Below, piece after piece: positions 27,156 through 35,421 of a stretch of 64,000 nt of DNA (position 1 is the first letter of the stretch; every line of letters begins with the position of its first letter). This stretch comes from JAPKZH01 sp963715635. Its GTDB lineage: Bacteria > Acidobacteriota > Aminicenantia > Aminicenantales > UBA4085. The DNA lies in assembly GCA_963715635.1 (NCBI GenBank), contig OY970261.1, positions 2,976,001 through 3,040,000 on the forward strand, in the 5' to 3' direction. The position numbers and the translations under genes are program-made. The notes beneath the pieces were generated by a model. The model did no database searches. It was not told where the DNA came from and saw only the letters and a list, made by a program, of their open reading frames with translations.

Positions 27156-29488
27156 AACGACGTATCTTAATCTTCGTACTGCCGGCAATTGTTCTCGTTG
27201 CTGCTGCGGCCATCCCATCCTCTCCTCAAAAAAAGATCGCTTGGGATGGAAGCCGCATCACGCCCGTCCATCAAATTCCGCTGAAGGACGAGCTCAACCA
27301 GGTCATTGTTCCCTCCGAATCCTATCCCCTGCCATTTTCATCCCGCTATACCTGCGAGCCCTGCCATGATTATCAGGTCATCCGGCAAGGCCTACATTTT
27401 AATGAAACAACATCAGCAAATCCCGGACGGCCCGGCGAGCCCTGGGTCTGGGTCGATGAAAAAACCGGCACGACGCTGCCGCTTTCCTACCGGAACTCCA
27501 AGGGCATCTGGAATCCAAAGGATCTGGGCCTGACTCCCTGGGATTTTACGCTGCTTTTCGGAAGACATATGACCGGCGGGGGAATTGCCGAGCCGGATGA
27601 TAAAGACATGACTCCGGAATCACGGTGGAACGTCGCGGGCAAGCTCGAGATCAATTGCCTGGGCTGCCACAATGCATCCCAAGTCCAAAGTCACAGCGAA
27701 TGGGCCAAGCAAATCCTCCGCGAGAACTTCCGATGGGCCGCGACGGCCGCCTCGGGGCTGGGGGAAGTGGGCGGGATGTCCTCGCGCCTCAAAGGGACGT
27801 GGGATGTTTTCGACGGCCCCAATCCCGACGACTCGGAATGGGCGATCGCCCCTTCGGTCCTCTATAACAAGAATCTTTTCGACAGCAAGCACAGGGCCAT
27901 GTTCGATATCGCCTATAAGCCTGAGGACAGCCGCTGCCTCGCCTGCCATTCGGCGGCCCTGGCCGAGATGAAAAAATTCAACTTTGACGAAGATGTCCAC
28001 TCGGCGGCCGGACTCAAGTGCGTCTCCTGCCATCGGAATGATATAACGCATGCCATGGTCCGCGGCTATGAAGGCGAGGGGAAGGACATCCCGGCGCTCC
28101 CTTCCGAAGATTTCACCTGCGTTGGCTGCCATCTCGGGGGAAAATCGACCAAAGACCAGGATATCCTTCCCGGCAGGCTGGGAGCCCCTTACCCGTTGCA
28201 TAAAGGCATTCCAAAAGTCCATTTTGACAGATTGTCCTGCACGGCCTGTCATTCCGGCCCAATGCCGGCCAAAGAAGCGGCCCGAGTCCGGACGTCGCGC
28301 GCCAACCGCCTGGGAATTTATGGCGTGGCTCAGTGGGCCACCGGGTTTCCCTCCATCCTCGAGCCCGTTTACATCCGGGACAAGAACAAAAAGCTTACGC
28401 CGCACCGTCTCTTCTGGCCGTCATTCTGGGCCGAAATAAAAGGGGAAAAGATATCGCCGCTCAAGCCCGAATTTGTCTCGGCCGCGGCCGGCGAGATCCT
28501 GACTCCCGAAAAAGCCGTGACGCGGGTTTTGACAGCCCTGTACAACATGCCCGAGCTCGATGGAATGCCGGCGCTGGTCATGGGCGAAAAAATCTATGAA
28601 TTGAACGTCAACGGCGGGTTGGATGCATCTCCATTTCCCGCAGCATCAAAAGAGAGGGCTCTTTTTTGGGCCGCAAAGAAAAACGGGAAAATCACTCCAT
28701 TGATCCCGGCGTTCAATCAAGACGTTCCAGAAGCGGCCGCTGAGGCCGAGACGCGCATCCAGAAGGTCCTTGAAGCCCTAAAAAATACAGAGGCAGCCCC
28801 CGGCCAGCCGGTCTGCGTCTACAAAAATGTCCTCTATCGGATTGTCGAAAGCTATGTGGATAAGTCGGAATTTAAAGGCGAACCGGCATCGCCGCCCCAG
28901 CTCTTCTGGCTGAAGGATGGCAAAACGCTGCCCTTTATTCCGGATTTAGAGAGAAAAACAATCGAAGAGTTGACGGGCGCGGAACAAACCCTGACAGAAG
29001 CGCAGGTCGAGCTCGTGCTGAAATCTCTTGAGAGAAAACGTCAAGAAACTAAATCAAACGAAACCGGCCAATTTGTCTATATTTCGGGCGGGAAGCTCTT
29101 CCGTCTCAGCGACAAGCAAACGCTAGAAGTCAAAAACAATGAAGCGGCCGGTCCTGTGGCCTGGCCTTTCGCGCATCAGGTCCGGCCAGCCAAGCAGGCG
29201 CTGGGGACAAACGGCTGCACGGATTGTCATAGGGCCGGCTCATCGTTCTTTTTCGGAATGGTCACGGCCAGCGGGCCGTTGAAGACAAACAGGGTTCTGG
29301 TCCGGTCGGCCTCGTCGTTCATGGGCTTGACACGGCCCTATTATTTTCTCTTCGGCCTTTCATTCACCGTCCGGCCGGTCCTAAAATGGATTCTCTTCAT
29401 TGCCGCTGTCGTGGTCGGCATGATGCTGCTCTTGGTGCTCCTGCTCGTCCTGGGGAAGCTCACGGGGCTTATCGAAAAGAGGAGATAG
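27152..29488 (+). CDS. Seven-heme c-type cytochrome with C-terminal membrane anchor
   Basis: A 778-residue protein with an N-terminal signal peptide (MKRRILIFVLPAIVLVAAAA) and seven CxxCH heme sites: CEPCH (68), CLGCH (169), CLACH (262), CVSCH (290), CVGCH (323), CTACH (363) and CTDCH (689). The first six lie in the N-terminal half; the last is 326 residues further on, after a long heme-free stretch. A single membrane helix (WILFIAAVVVGMMLLLVLLL) is near the C-terminus with a short basic tail. The start is GTG at 27152, overlapping the upstream oxidoreductase. It probably moves electrons between a periplasmic oxidoreductase and the membrane. No close family is recognised. Confidence 0.85.
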   Translation: MKRRILIFVLPAIVLVAAAAIPSSPQKKIAWDGSRITPVHQIPLKDELNQVIVPSESYPLPFSSRYTCEPCHDYQVIRQGLHFNETTSANPGRPGEPWVWVDEKTGTTLPLSYRNSKGIWNPKDLGLTPWDFTLLFGRHMTGGGIAEPDDKDMTPESRWNVAGKLEINCLGCHNASQVQSHSEWAKQILRENFRWAATAASGLGEVGGMSSRLKGTWDVFDGPNPDDSEWAIAPSVLYNKNLFDSKHRAMFDIAYKPEDSRCLACHSAALAEMKKFNFDEDVHSAAGLKCVSCHRNDITHAMVRGYEGEGKDIPALPSEDFTCVGCHLGGKSTKDQDILPGRLGAPYPLHKGIPKVHFDRLSCTACHSGPMPAKEAARVRTSRANRLGIYGVAQWATGFPSILEPVYIRDKNKKLTPHRLFWPSFWAEIKGEKISPLKPEFVSAAAGEILTPEKAVTRVLTALYNMPELDGMPALVMGEKIYELNVNGGLDASPFPAASKERALFWAAKKNGKITPLIPAFNQDVPEAAAEAETRIQKVLEALKNTEAAPGQPVCVYKNVLYRIVESYVDKSEFKGEPASPPQLFWLKDGKTLPFIPDLERKTIEELTGAEQTLTEAQVELVLKSLERKRQETKSNETGQFVYISGGKLFRLSDKQTLEVKNNEAAGPVAWPFAHQVRPAKQALGTNGCTDCHRAGSSFFFGMVTASGPLKTNRVLVRSASSFMGLTRPYYFLFGLSFTVRPVLKWILFIAAVVVGMMLLLVLLLVLGKLTGLIEKRR

Positions 29489-29494
29489 TCCGCC

Positions 29495-30163
29495 ATGGTG
29501 TTCATCATCATCACCGTGCTTTCCGTTTTGGGACTCGTATTCTGGCTGACGAACGCGAGGTTCGCGGCCAAACCTCCTGCACCGGGAAAGAAGGCGGATT
29601 ATTTTTCCTGGCTGTGGGCCGGCATCCGGGGATTATTTAAAAAGGAAACCTTTAAAAAAGGCCAAAAGGTTTTGGATAGCTGGATTAACAGCTATTACCC
29701 GGGCTGGACCAAATGGATTTTTTGGGCCCTCGCGGCGAGCTTTGTCTATCAGGCGGCCAGCGGATTCCTTTTTGCCGTCTTCAGCCCGCGGGGGATGTTC
29801 GGCATTCCCCTTCTGCTCCATGTCAGCGTGGGCGGCCTCTTCGCTGTCAGCCTAGCCATGATGCTCATCTTGCGGGCCCGCGCCTATCGCCTGGATCAAG
29901 AAGAGGAAGCCACCACTCAAAGTTTTGCTCGTCCGCCCTTAAAAAACATTTCCAAATACATGCTCCGCAAAATTCTCTTTTGGCTTTTTGCGGCTGCCGG
30001 TTTATGCCTGATCGAAACTGCCCTTGGCTCGATGGTCCCGTTTTTCTCTTTTGAAACACAACAGACTATGATCGATGTCCACCGGTACGGCGCGCTCATC
30101 GCACTCTTGACCGCGTCGACTTTCCTCGACATCGCCTTCCTGCCCCAATCCCAGGCCAAGTAG
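29495..30163 (+). CDS. Small integral membrane protein, possible heme-b carrier
   Basis: A 222-residue protein with an N-terminal helix (IIITVLSVLGLVFWLT), a soluble linker, and about four further membrane segments. His residues lie in or beside two of these (LLLHVSVGGLF and IDVHRYGALIALL), spacing that would allow one b-type heme between helices as in small cytochrome-b subunits. No named family is recognised. It starts six bases after the cytochrome stop and ends two bases before the ApbE start, so it is very probably the membrane partner of the cytochrome. Heme binding is inference. Confidence 0.65.
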   Translation: MVFIIITVLSVLGLVFWLTNARFAAKPPAPGKKADYFSWLWAGIRGLFKKETFKKGQKVLDSWINSYYPGWTKWIFWALAASFVYQAASGFLFAVFSPRGMFGIPLLLHVSVGGLFAVSLAMMLILRARAYRLDQEEEATTQSFARPPLKNISKYMLRKILFWLFAAAGLCLIETALGSMVPFFSFETQQTMIDVHRYGALIALLTASTFLDIAFLPQSQAK

Positions 30164-30165
30164 CC

Positions 30166-31159
30166 ATGGCATCCGTCCATCCCATTTACCGTTTTTCTCA
30201 TCAGGCGATGGGCACATTCTTTGAAACCGTATTGGCCGGAGTGGATGAATCCTACGCTGGCCAGGCGGCTAGGGCCGTTTTCCAAGAGATCGACCGGATC
30301 GAAGGGCTGTTCAGCCGCTTCAATCCTTGCAGCGAGATCAGTCAGATGAACAGGATGAATCCGGGTGATGCCCTTATCATCGGCCTTGAGACCTATGAAT
30401 GTCTGTCCATCGCAGAGAAGGTCCGGATTGAAACGGACGGCGCTTTTGATATCAATGTTCGGTCGCATATTTCCGCCTCAGGTTTATCAGACGCGCTTCA
30501 GGTCGGGAAGAAAATGCCTATTCTCCCCCCTTTGATAAAAGGCGGCGGGGAATTGCACACGCTTCCTGTAGGAACCGCCACTCATGAGTTCCCCTACCTG
30601 GAAGTCGTCCAAACCGCGGCCGGGTTTGAAGCCAGGCTGCACTCGGGGAAAAAAAGCCTCATCAGGTGCCTGGAGCTCGACCTCGGGGGAATCGGCAAGG
30701 GCTATGCTCTCGATACGGCGCTGGCCGTTCTCATGGATTGGGGAATCGACCAAGTGCTTATTCATGGGGGAACCAGCACGGTTGCGGCCATCGGCTCTCC
30801 TTCAAGCATCGGCCGGGAAAACACTGGCTGGCCTGTCGGAGTCGGCGGAGGGTGGCCCTGCCCCGAGGCCCCTCGCCAAATCTTTCTCAAGGGCAGGGCG
30901 CTCAGCGGCTCTGGGATCGAGGTCAAAGGTAACCATCTCCTAAATCCAAGGACCGGCGGTCCGGCCCAAGGACACCTGGCGGCCTGGGGCTCCAGTCCCT
31001 CGGCAGCCGAGTCCGATGCTTTGTTCGACAGCCTTCATGGTCATGAGCACGGAAGAGGTGGAGGAGTACTGTCACCAGCATCCGGAAGTTTGGGCCCTTG
31101 TGGTCAAGGACTATGGTGACTGCCGGGTCTTTAATCCATCGGTCGTGACATCCTTTTAG
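30166..31159 (+). pseudogene. apbE: ApbE-like FAD:protein FMN transferase, frameshifted near the C-terminus
   Basis: ApbE attaches FMN to Thr/Ser of exported redox proteins. Signatures present: QAMGTFFETVLAG, GLFSRFNPCSEISQMNRM, DGAFDINV, LDLGGIGKGYALD and VLIHGGTSTVAAIG. The frame breaks at 31024-31025, where TTGTTCG has one T too many. Removing it gives DALSTAFMVMSTEEVEEY, then PEVWALVVKDYGDCRVFNPS, stop at 31157-31159, the normal ApbE ending. As it stands the tail is a Gly-rich out-of-frame stretch that loses the conserved ALSTA segment next to the flavin site. A palindromic repeat is also inserted in frame at 30521-30552. No flavinylation motif was found in the neighbouring proteins, so its target is unknown. 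Confidence 0.78.
30521..30552 (+). repeat. CCCCCCTTT/AAAGG-type palindrome inside apbE
   Basis: TTCTCCCCCCTTTGAT followed by AAAAGGCGGCGGGGAA is an imperfect inverted repeat. In this frame it encodes ILPPLIKGGGEL, a peptide that is out of place in ApbE between the GAFDI region and the next conserved block. This matches a well-known kind of dispersed palindromic repeat (NPPLxKGG-type peptides) that invades bacterial genes in frame. Confidence 0.55.
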
Positions 31160-31164
31160 AATCC

Positions 31165-31230
31165 GGGGTCAAACCTACTCATTACGCTACTTTTTTCCCT
31201 GGAATATGCGTAACGAGTAGGTTTGACCCC
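31165..31230. repeat. 66-bp palindromic element, copy 1
   Basis: The left arm begins GGGGTCAAACCTACTC and ends TTACGC; the right arm is its near-perfect reverse complement (one difference). The loop contains CCCTGG. It begins five bases after the apbE stop. Downstream, 31231-31275 holds three near-copies of TGACCCCAGTCCTTG, a short direct repeat that repeats the last bases of the element; copy 2 has the same tail. Confidence 0.9.
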
Positions 31231-31287
31231 AGTCCTTGTTTTGACCCCAGTCCTTGATGACCCCAGTCCTTGACCCCGGTCCTCTAG

Positions 31288-31315
31288 TTGTAAAAGCAGG
31301 CCGAGTTTTATACAA
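31288..31315 (+). promoter_or_regulatory. Possible operator upstream of the PTS genes
   Basis: TTGTAAAA and TTTTATACAA form an inverted repeat with a ten-base spacer, 17 bases before the IIC start codon. The right half includes TATACA, which could be a -10, but the -35 spacing (15) is poor. Offered only as a candidate site. Confidence 0.25.
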
Positions 31316-31331
31316 TTGCAGGGACAATCGC

Positions 31332-32354
31332 ATGAAGGCAAACCGGCTTAAACAATTCCTGCTTTCGGGCGTATCGTATGCAATTCCCTTTGTCGCGAGC
31401 GGCGGTATCCTTATCGCCGTTTCTATCGCCTTTGCCCCCATGACGGCCAAGGGCCCAGATTTTTCCAACGCTCCTTTCCTCAAGCTGATTAACGATATCG
31501 GCTCGGCGGCCTTCGCCTTTCTGATCCCGGTCCTCTCCGGCTACATCGCCTTCGGCATCGCCGACCGGCCGGGCCTCGTTCCCGGGTTTGTCGGCGGCTA
31601 CATCGCCGGCCAGGTGGGCGCCGGGTTTCTGGGAGGGATCGTTTCGGGGCTGCTGGCCGGATTACTGGTCTTCTGGATCAAGAAGCTAAAACCTCCCAGA
31701 TACCTCCGTCCGATCATGCCCATCCTGGTCATCCCTGTTCTCTCCTCGCTTGTCGTCGGTTTCGTGATGTTCAAAATCATCGGCGCTCCTATCCGGGACC
31801 TTATGGCCGCCATCCAACATTGGCTGACGATCATGAACACAGGAAACCAGGTCATTTTGGGAATCATTCTCGGCTCGATGATCGCTTTTGATATGGGAGG
31901 GCCGGTCAATAAAGTGGCTTTTTTCTTCGGCGCCGCCATGATCCAAAAGGGCAATTTCGCGGTGATGGGAGCCTGCGCTGCCGCCATTTGCATTCCTCCT
32001 CTCGGGCTCGGCTTGGCCACGTTGTTCAACCGGAGACTGTGGACGGAGCAGGAGAAAGAAGCGGGATTGGCCGCACTGGCCATGGGCGCCATCGGCATCA
32101 CTGAGGGAGCCATCCCCTTTGCCGCCGCCGATCCTCTGCGGGTGATTCCGGTGATCATGGTCGGCTCCAGCGTCGGTTCGGTCATCGCCATGCTGGGAAA
32201 AGTGGGAGACCATGCTCCGCACGGCGGCCCCATCGTGCTGCCGGTTGTGGACCACCGCCTGATCTATTGTCTGGCGATCGTTGCCGGCATGATCACCGTC
32301 GCCTCGCTGATGGTGTTGATCAAAAAAAGGTTGAACCGCTCCCGATCAAAATAA
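31332..32354 (+). CDS. PTS fructose-type transporter, IIC component
   Basis: A 340-residue membrane permease of the fructose/mannitol PTS superfamily. The start is ATG at 31332 (MKANRLKQFLLSGVSYAIPFVASGG, quoted in two parts: a basic start, then the first membrane helix). Family features: GVSYAIPFVASGGI, PGFVGGYIAG, FDMGGPVNKVA (conserved substrate-site motif) and GITEGAIPFAAADP. It moves the sugar across the membrane while IIB phosphorylates it. IIB follows nine bases later and the HPr-EI-IIA fusion after that, so the whole phosphotransfer chain is local. The sugar could be fructose or a related hexose or hexitol. Confidence 0.92.
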   Translation: MKANRLKQFLLSGVSYAIPFVASGGILIAVSIAFAPMTAKGPDFSNAPFLKLINDIGSAAFAFLIPVLSGYIAFGIADRPGLVPGFVGGYIAGQVGAGFLGGIVSGLLAGLLVFWIKKLKPPRYLRPIMPILVIPVLSSLVVGFVMFKIIGAPIRDLMAAIQHWLTIMNTGNQVILGIILGSMIAFDMGGPVNKVAFFFGAAMIQKGNFAVMGACAAAICIPPLGLGLATLFNRRLWTEQEKEAGLAALAMGAIGITEGAIPFAAADPLRVIPVIMVGSSVGSVIAMLGKVGDHAPHGGPIVLPVVDHRLIYCLAIVAGMITVASLMVLIKKRLNRSRSK

Positions 32355-32363
32355 GGAGGCCCC

Positions 32364-32675
32364 ATGACCATAGTTGCCGTTACCGCGTGCCCTACGGGCA
32401 TCGCCCACACTTACATGGCGGCCGAGCAGCTGGAAAAAACTGGAAAAAAACTGGGGATCCCCGTCAGGGTGGAGACCCAGGGGGCCATGGGCATCGAAAA
32501 CGAGCTGTCCCCAGAAGAAATCCGGGACGCCGCCGCCGTTGTGCTCGCCGTCGGCATCCCCATCCGGAAACGGGAACGCTTTGAAGGGAAAAAGGTCTAT
32601 GAGATCTCCCCCCAGGAAGCGATCAAGAACCCACAAGCCATCCTCCTGAAAATTAAAAACGACCTTGGCTCTTGA
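32364..32675 (+). CDS. PTS fructose-type IIB component
   Basis: A 103-residue cytosolic phosphocarrier. The phosphorylated Cys is in VTACPTGIAHTYMAAE (Cys9), the signature of fructose-type IIB. A free-standing IIB is less common than IIB-IIC fusions. AAGGAGG precedes the ATG. Its last 11 bases overlap the beginning of the next gene, so production of IIB and of the HPr-EI-IIA protein is coupled. It takes phosphate from the IIA domain of the fusion and gives it to the sugar bound by IIC. Confidence 0.93.
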   Translation: MTIVAVTACPTGIAHTYMAAEQLEKTGKKLGIPVRVETQGAMGIENELSPEEIRDAAAVVLAVGIPIRKRERFEGKKVYEISPQEAIKNPQAILLKIKNDLGS

Positions 32676-35181
32676 ATTTTCTTTTTCGTTTCCCCTGCCG
32701 CTGGGGCTGCATGCCCGGCCAGCCGGCCTGATCCAGGAAAAGGCCGAACACTTCCAGGCCGAGATCCTCTGGGAGAATCATCGGGATGGGATCACGGCCG
32801 ACGCTAAAAGCGTCCTATCCCTGGTTGGTTCCGACACCCAGTATAACGACCCCTGCCGTATCCGTATTAGCGGCCCCGCCGAGAAGGAGGCCCTGCAGGC
32901 GCTGCGATCTTTGGTCCTAGACGAGCTGCCGATAAAAGAAGCCGAAGCCGAGCAATTCATTCTCGCCGCCCCGAAGGAGCTTCCCCGAATTCTCACTCTG
33001 GAACATGCCGTCTTCTTCCTGGGAACTCCCGCGGGACCCGGGGTGGCCCGCGGCCGGGCGTTGATTCATGACCCCGTGTTGGAGGTAGACGCCGAGGAGA
33101 CAGAAACAGAGTGTTTGCCGGAAAAAGAAAAAAAAGCGTTTCTGATGGCGGTGCAATCTCTGGACACGGAACTCCGCAACCGTCAGGAAGAAAATCGGGA
33201 GAAAACCGAACGGGCCGTCATTCAAGCCCATCTGTCCATCCTTCGGGACCGCGCTTTTGCCGCTAAGGTCATCGAAATCATCACGGTTGAAAGACGCAGC
33301 GCTTTTGCCGCCGTGGCTCTCGCCAGCCGCCTCTTCTCCGAGATGCTGCAGGCCAGCCGGAGCCAATACCTTCGGGAACGGATGGCCGATATCCGGGATG
33401 TATCTCGTCAACTCATCGCCCGCATTTCCGGCATTCCGGCGCAAGAGACGGATATCAAACTCCGTGAACCCGCCATTCTAGTGGACGAAGACCTGGCGCC
33501 TTCCCGATTTCTTTCATTGGACAGGAACCTGCTGCAGGGCCTCATTCTTGAAAACGCGGGAGTTACTTCCCACACTTTGATCATGTGTCGCGCCCGGGGG
33601 ATTCCGGCCGTCACCGGCTGCCCCGGCATTCTCCAGAAGCTCCAATCCGGAGAGGATATTATCCTCGACGGTGAGCGGGGGCTGGTCATTCCCGTGCCTT
33701 CTCCGGCAGTCGGCCGATATTTTGAGCGGGAGACGGACGCAGAAAAACGAAGAAACGCACTTCGCTGCGAAAAAGCTATGCTGCCCGGGGAGACAGCGGA
33801 CGGACGCGAAGTGGAGATCGCGGCCAATATCAGCGACCCGGAGGAATTGCAGGCGGCTTGGAACAACGGAGCCGAGGCCGTCGGCTTATTTCGGACCGAA
33901 CTGTTGTTGATGGAACGTCAGGCTTCACCGGACGAGGAGGAGCAATATGCACTCTATTCCCGCTTGGCCAGGGAGGGACGAGATCGTCCGATCATTATCC
34001 GCACATTTGATATCGGCGGTGATAAGCCCGTTCCTTTTCTCCCCTTGCCCCCCGAAAACAATCCATTCCTCGGCTTCCGGGGCATTCGCATCTATGAGCA
34101 ATATCCTGATCTCATCCGCGCACAATTGCGGGCTCTCCTGCGAGCGGCCGCAGGTGGCCCGTTAAAGATCATGTTCCCGATGGTGAGCATCCCGGAGGAA
34201 ATCGTACGAATGAAAGAGCTTCTGCGAAAAATCCTTGAGGAGCTCGCGGCAGGGTCCGTTCCTTATCGCGCCAACGTCGAAATTGGGATGATGGTGGAAG
34301 TGCCCTCCGCTGCTCTGCTCATCGACCGTTTCAGCGAATATGTCGATTTTTTCAGCGTGGGTAGCAATGACTTGCTGCAATATTTCCTGGCCGCTGATAG
34401 GGGCAATCCTTCGGTTCGCCATCTGAATCAGCCCTTTCATCCGGCGTTTCTCCGGCTTCTCAAATCGGTTGTGGACGAGTCCCACGCCCGCGGCAAGTGG
34501 ATTGGGCTCTGCGGCGAGATTGCCGGGTCTGCCCGTATGCTGCCGCTCCTGGTCGGATTGGGTTTTGACGAGCTTAGCATGAGTTACTCGTCCATTCCGG
34601 AAATCAAGTCCAATTTGCGCACACTCGCCAGCGCTGAATGCCGGCGGCTGGCGGAGACGGCCGTCAAGCTTTCTCTCGGCCGCGAGGTAGAAGCATTGCT
34701 GGATTCCTTCCGGGGGATCGCCGTCAAGGAAGAATTGATTACGCCCCGATTGATCCGCCTGCACTCCGACAGCCGCTCTAAAGCGGAGGCCCTCCAGGAA
34801 CTGGCGATCATGATGGAAGCCGCCGAGCGCGTTGACAGCCGGGCAGATTTTGAGAGCGCGCTATGGCAGAGGGAGGATACCTTTTCCACCGGAATCGGGT
34901 TCCGTGTGGCTATTCCTCATTGCCAGACATCGGCGGTTGGCTCGGCGGCGATCGCTTTTCTGCGATTCGACGCGCCAATGGATTGGAGCTCCTCTGACGG
35001 CAAGCCTGTGAATATGGCCGTGATGCTCGCCATCCCCGCATCGGGGCATTCACAGGATCACTTGAAACTTCTCGCCCGCCTCTCCCGCCGCTTGGTCCAT
35101 GAGGAGTTCCGCGAACAATTGCGGACCGCCGGCGATGAGGAGGCGATCCTCCAGCTAATCGCCGCCGCCATAGGCGAATAA
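32665..35181 (+). CDS. Multiphosphoryl transfer protein: HPr-EI-IIA fusion
   Basis: An 838-residue soluble fusion containing the general PTS proteins. Residues 1-90 are HPr (PLGLHARPAG, His16; ADAKSVLSL keeps a Ser at the regulatory position). Residues about 115-680 are enzyme I, with phospho-His303 in GVTSHTLIMCRARGIPAVTG (quoted to its limit), FRTELLLMER, IRTFDIGGDKP, GSNDLLQYFLAADR and the C-terminal GLCGEIAG. Residues about 695-838 are fructose-type IIA with His752 (VAIPHCQT). The start is TTG at 32665, overlapping iib by 11 bases; no strong ribosome binding site, consistent with coupling. It carries the full PEP-to-IIB relay. Confidence 0.92.
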   Translation: MALEFSFSFPLPLGLHARPAGLIQEKAEHFQAEILWENHRDGITADAKSVLSLVGSDTQYNDPCRIRISGPAEKEALQALRSLVLDELPIKEAEAEQFILAAPKELPRILTLEHAVFFLGTPAGPGVARGRALIHDPVLEVDAEETETECLPEKEKKAFLMAVQSLDTELRNRQEENREKTERAVIQAHLSILRDRAFAAKVIEIITVERRSAFAAVALASRLFSEMLQASRSQYLRERMADIRDVSRQLIARISGIPAQETDIKLREPAILVDEDLAPSRFLSLDRNLLQGLILENAGVTSHTLIMCRARGIPAVTGCPGILQKLQSGEDIILDGERGLVIPVPSPAVGRYFERETDAEKRRNALRCEKAMLPGETADGREVEIAANISDPEELQAAWNNGAEAVGLFRTELLLMERQASPDEEEQYALYSRLAREGRDRPIIIRTFDIGGDKPVPFLPLPPENNPFLGFRGIRIYEQYPDLIRAQLRALLRAAAGGPLKIMFPMVSIPEEIVRMKELLRKILEELAAGSVPYRANVEIGMMVEVPSAALLIDRFSEYVDFFSVGSNDLLQYFLAADRGNPSVRHLNQPFHPAFLRLLKSVVDESHARGKWIGLCGEIAGSARMLPLLVGLGFDELSMSYSSIPEIKSNLRTLASAECRRLAETAVKLSLGREVEALLDSFRGIAVKEELITPRLIRLHSDSRSKAEALQELAIMMEAAERVDSRADFESALWQREDTFSTGIGFRVAIPHCQTSAVGSAAIAFLRFDAPMDWSSSDGKPVNMAVMLAIPASGHSQDHLKLLARLSRRLVHEEFREQLRTAGDEEAILQLIAAAIGE

Positions 35182-35184
35182 TTT

Positions 35185-35250
35185 GGGGTCAAACCTACTC
35201 GTTACGCAACCTTTTCCCCTGGAATATGCGTAATGAGTAGCTTTGACCCC
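35185..35250. repeat. 66-bp palindromic element, copy 2
   Basis: Begins three bases after the PTS fusion stop. Left arm begins GGGGTCAAACCTACTC; the right arm reads CTTTGACCCC, so the arms differ at two positions. Loop core CCCTGG. The following bases 35251-35276 repeat the TGACCCCAATCCTTG tail seen after copy 1. The remainder of the gap to 35421 shows nothing else beyond the AAAGGAGG before the next gene. Confidence 0.9.
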
Positions 35251-35421
35251 AATCCTTGTTGACCCCAATCCTTGACATGGTTCATCGTCTGGCGATATAT
35301 TTTTTCATGAGAACATGAACCATTTTCTGCTTTTAAGGGGAGATCCTTATTGCGTCCAAAAAAGCGAACGCCTATCCCCCTGCGGGCTGCTTTCGAAGAC
35401 GTCACTCGAAAGGAGGTCGTT

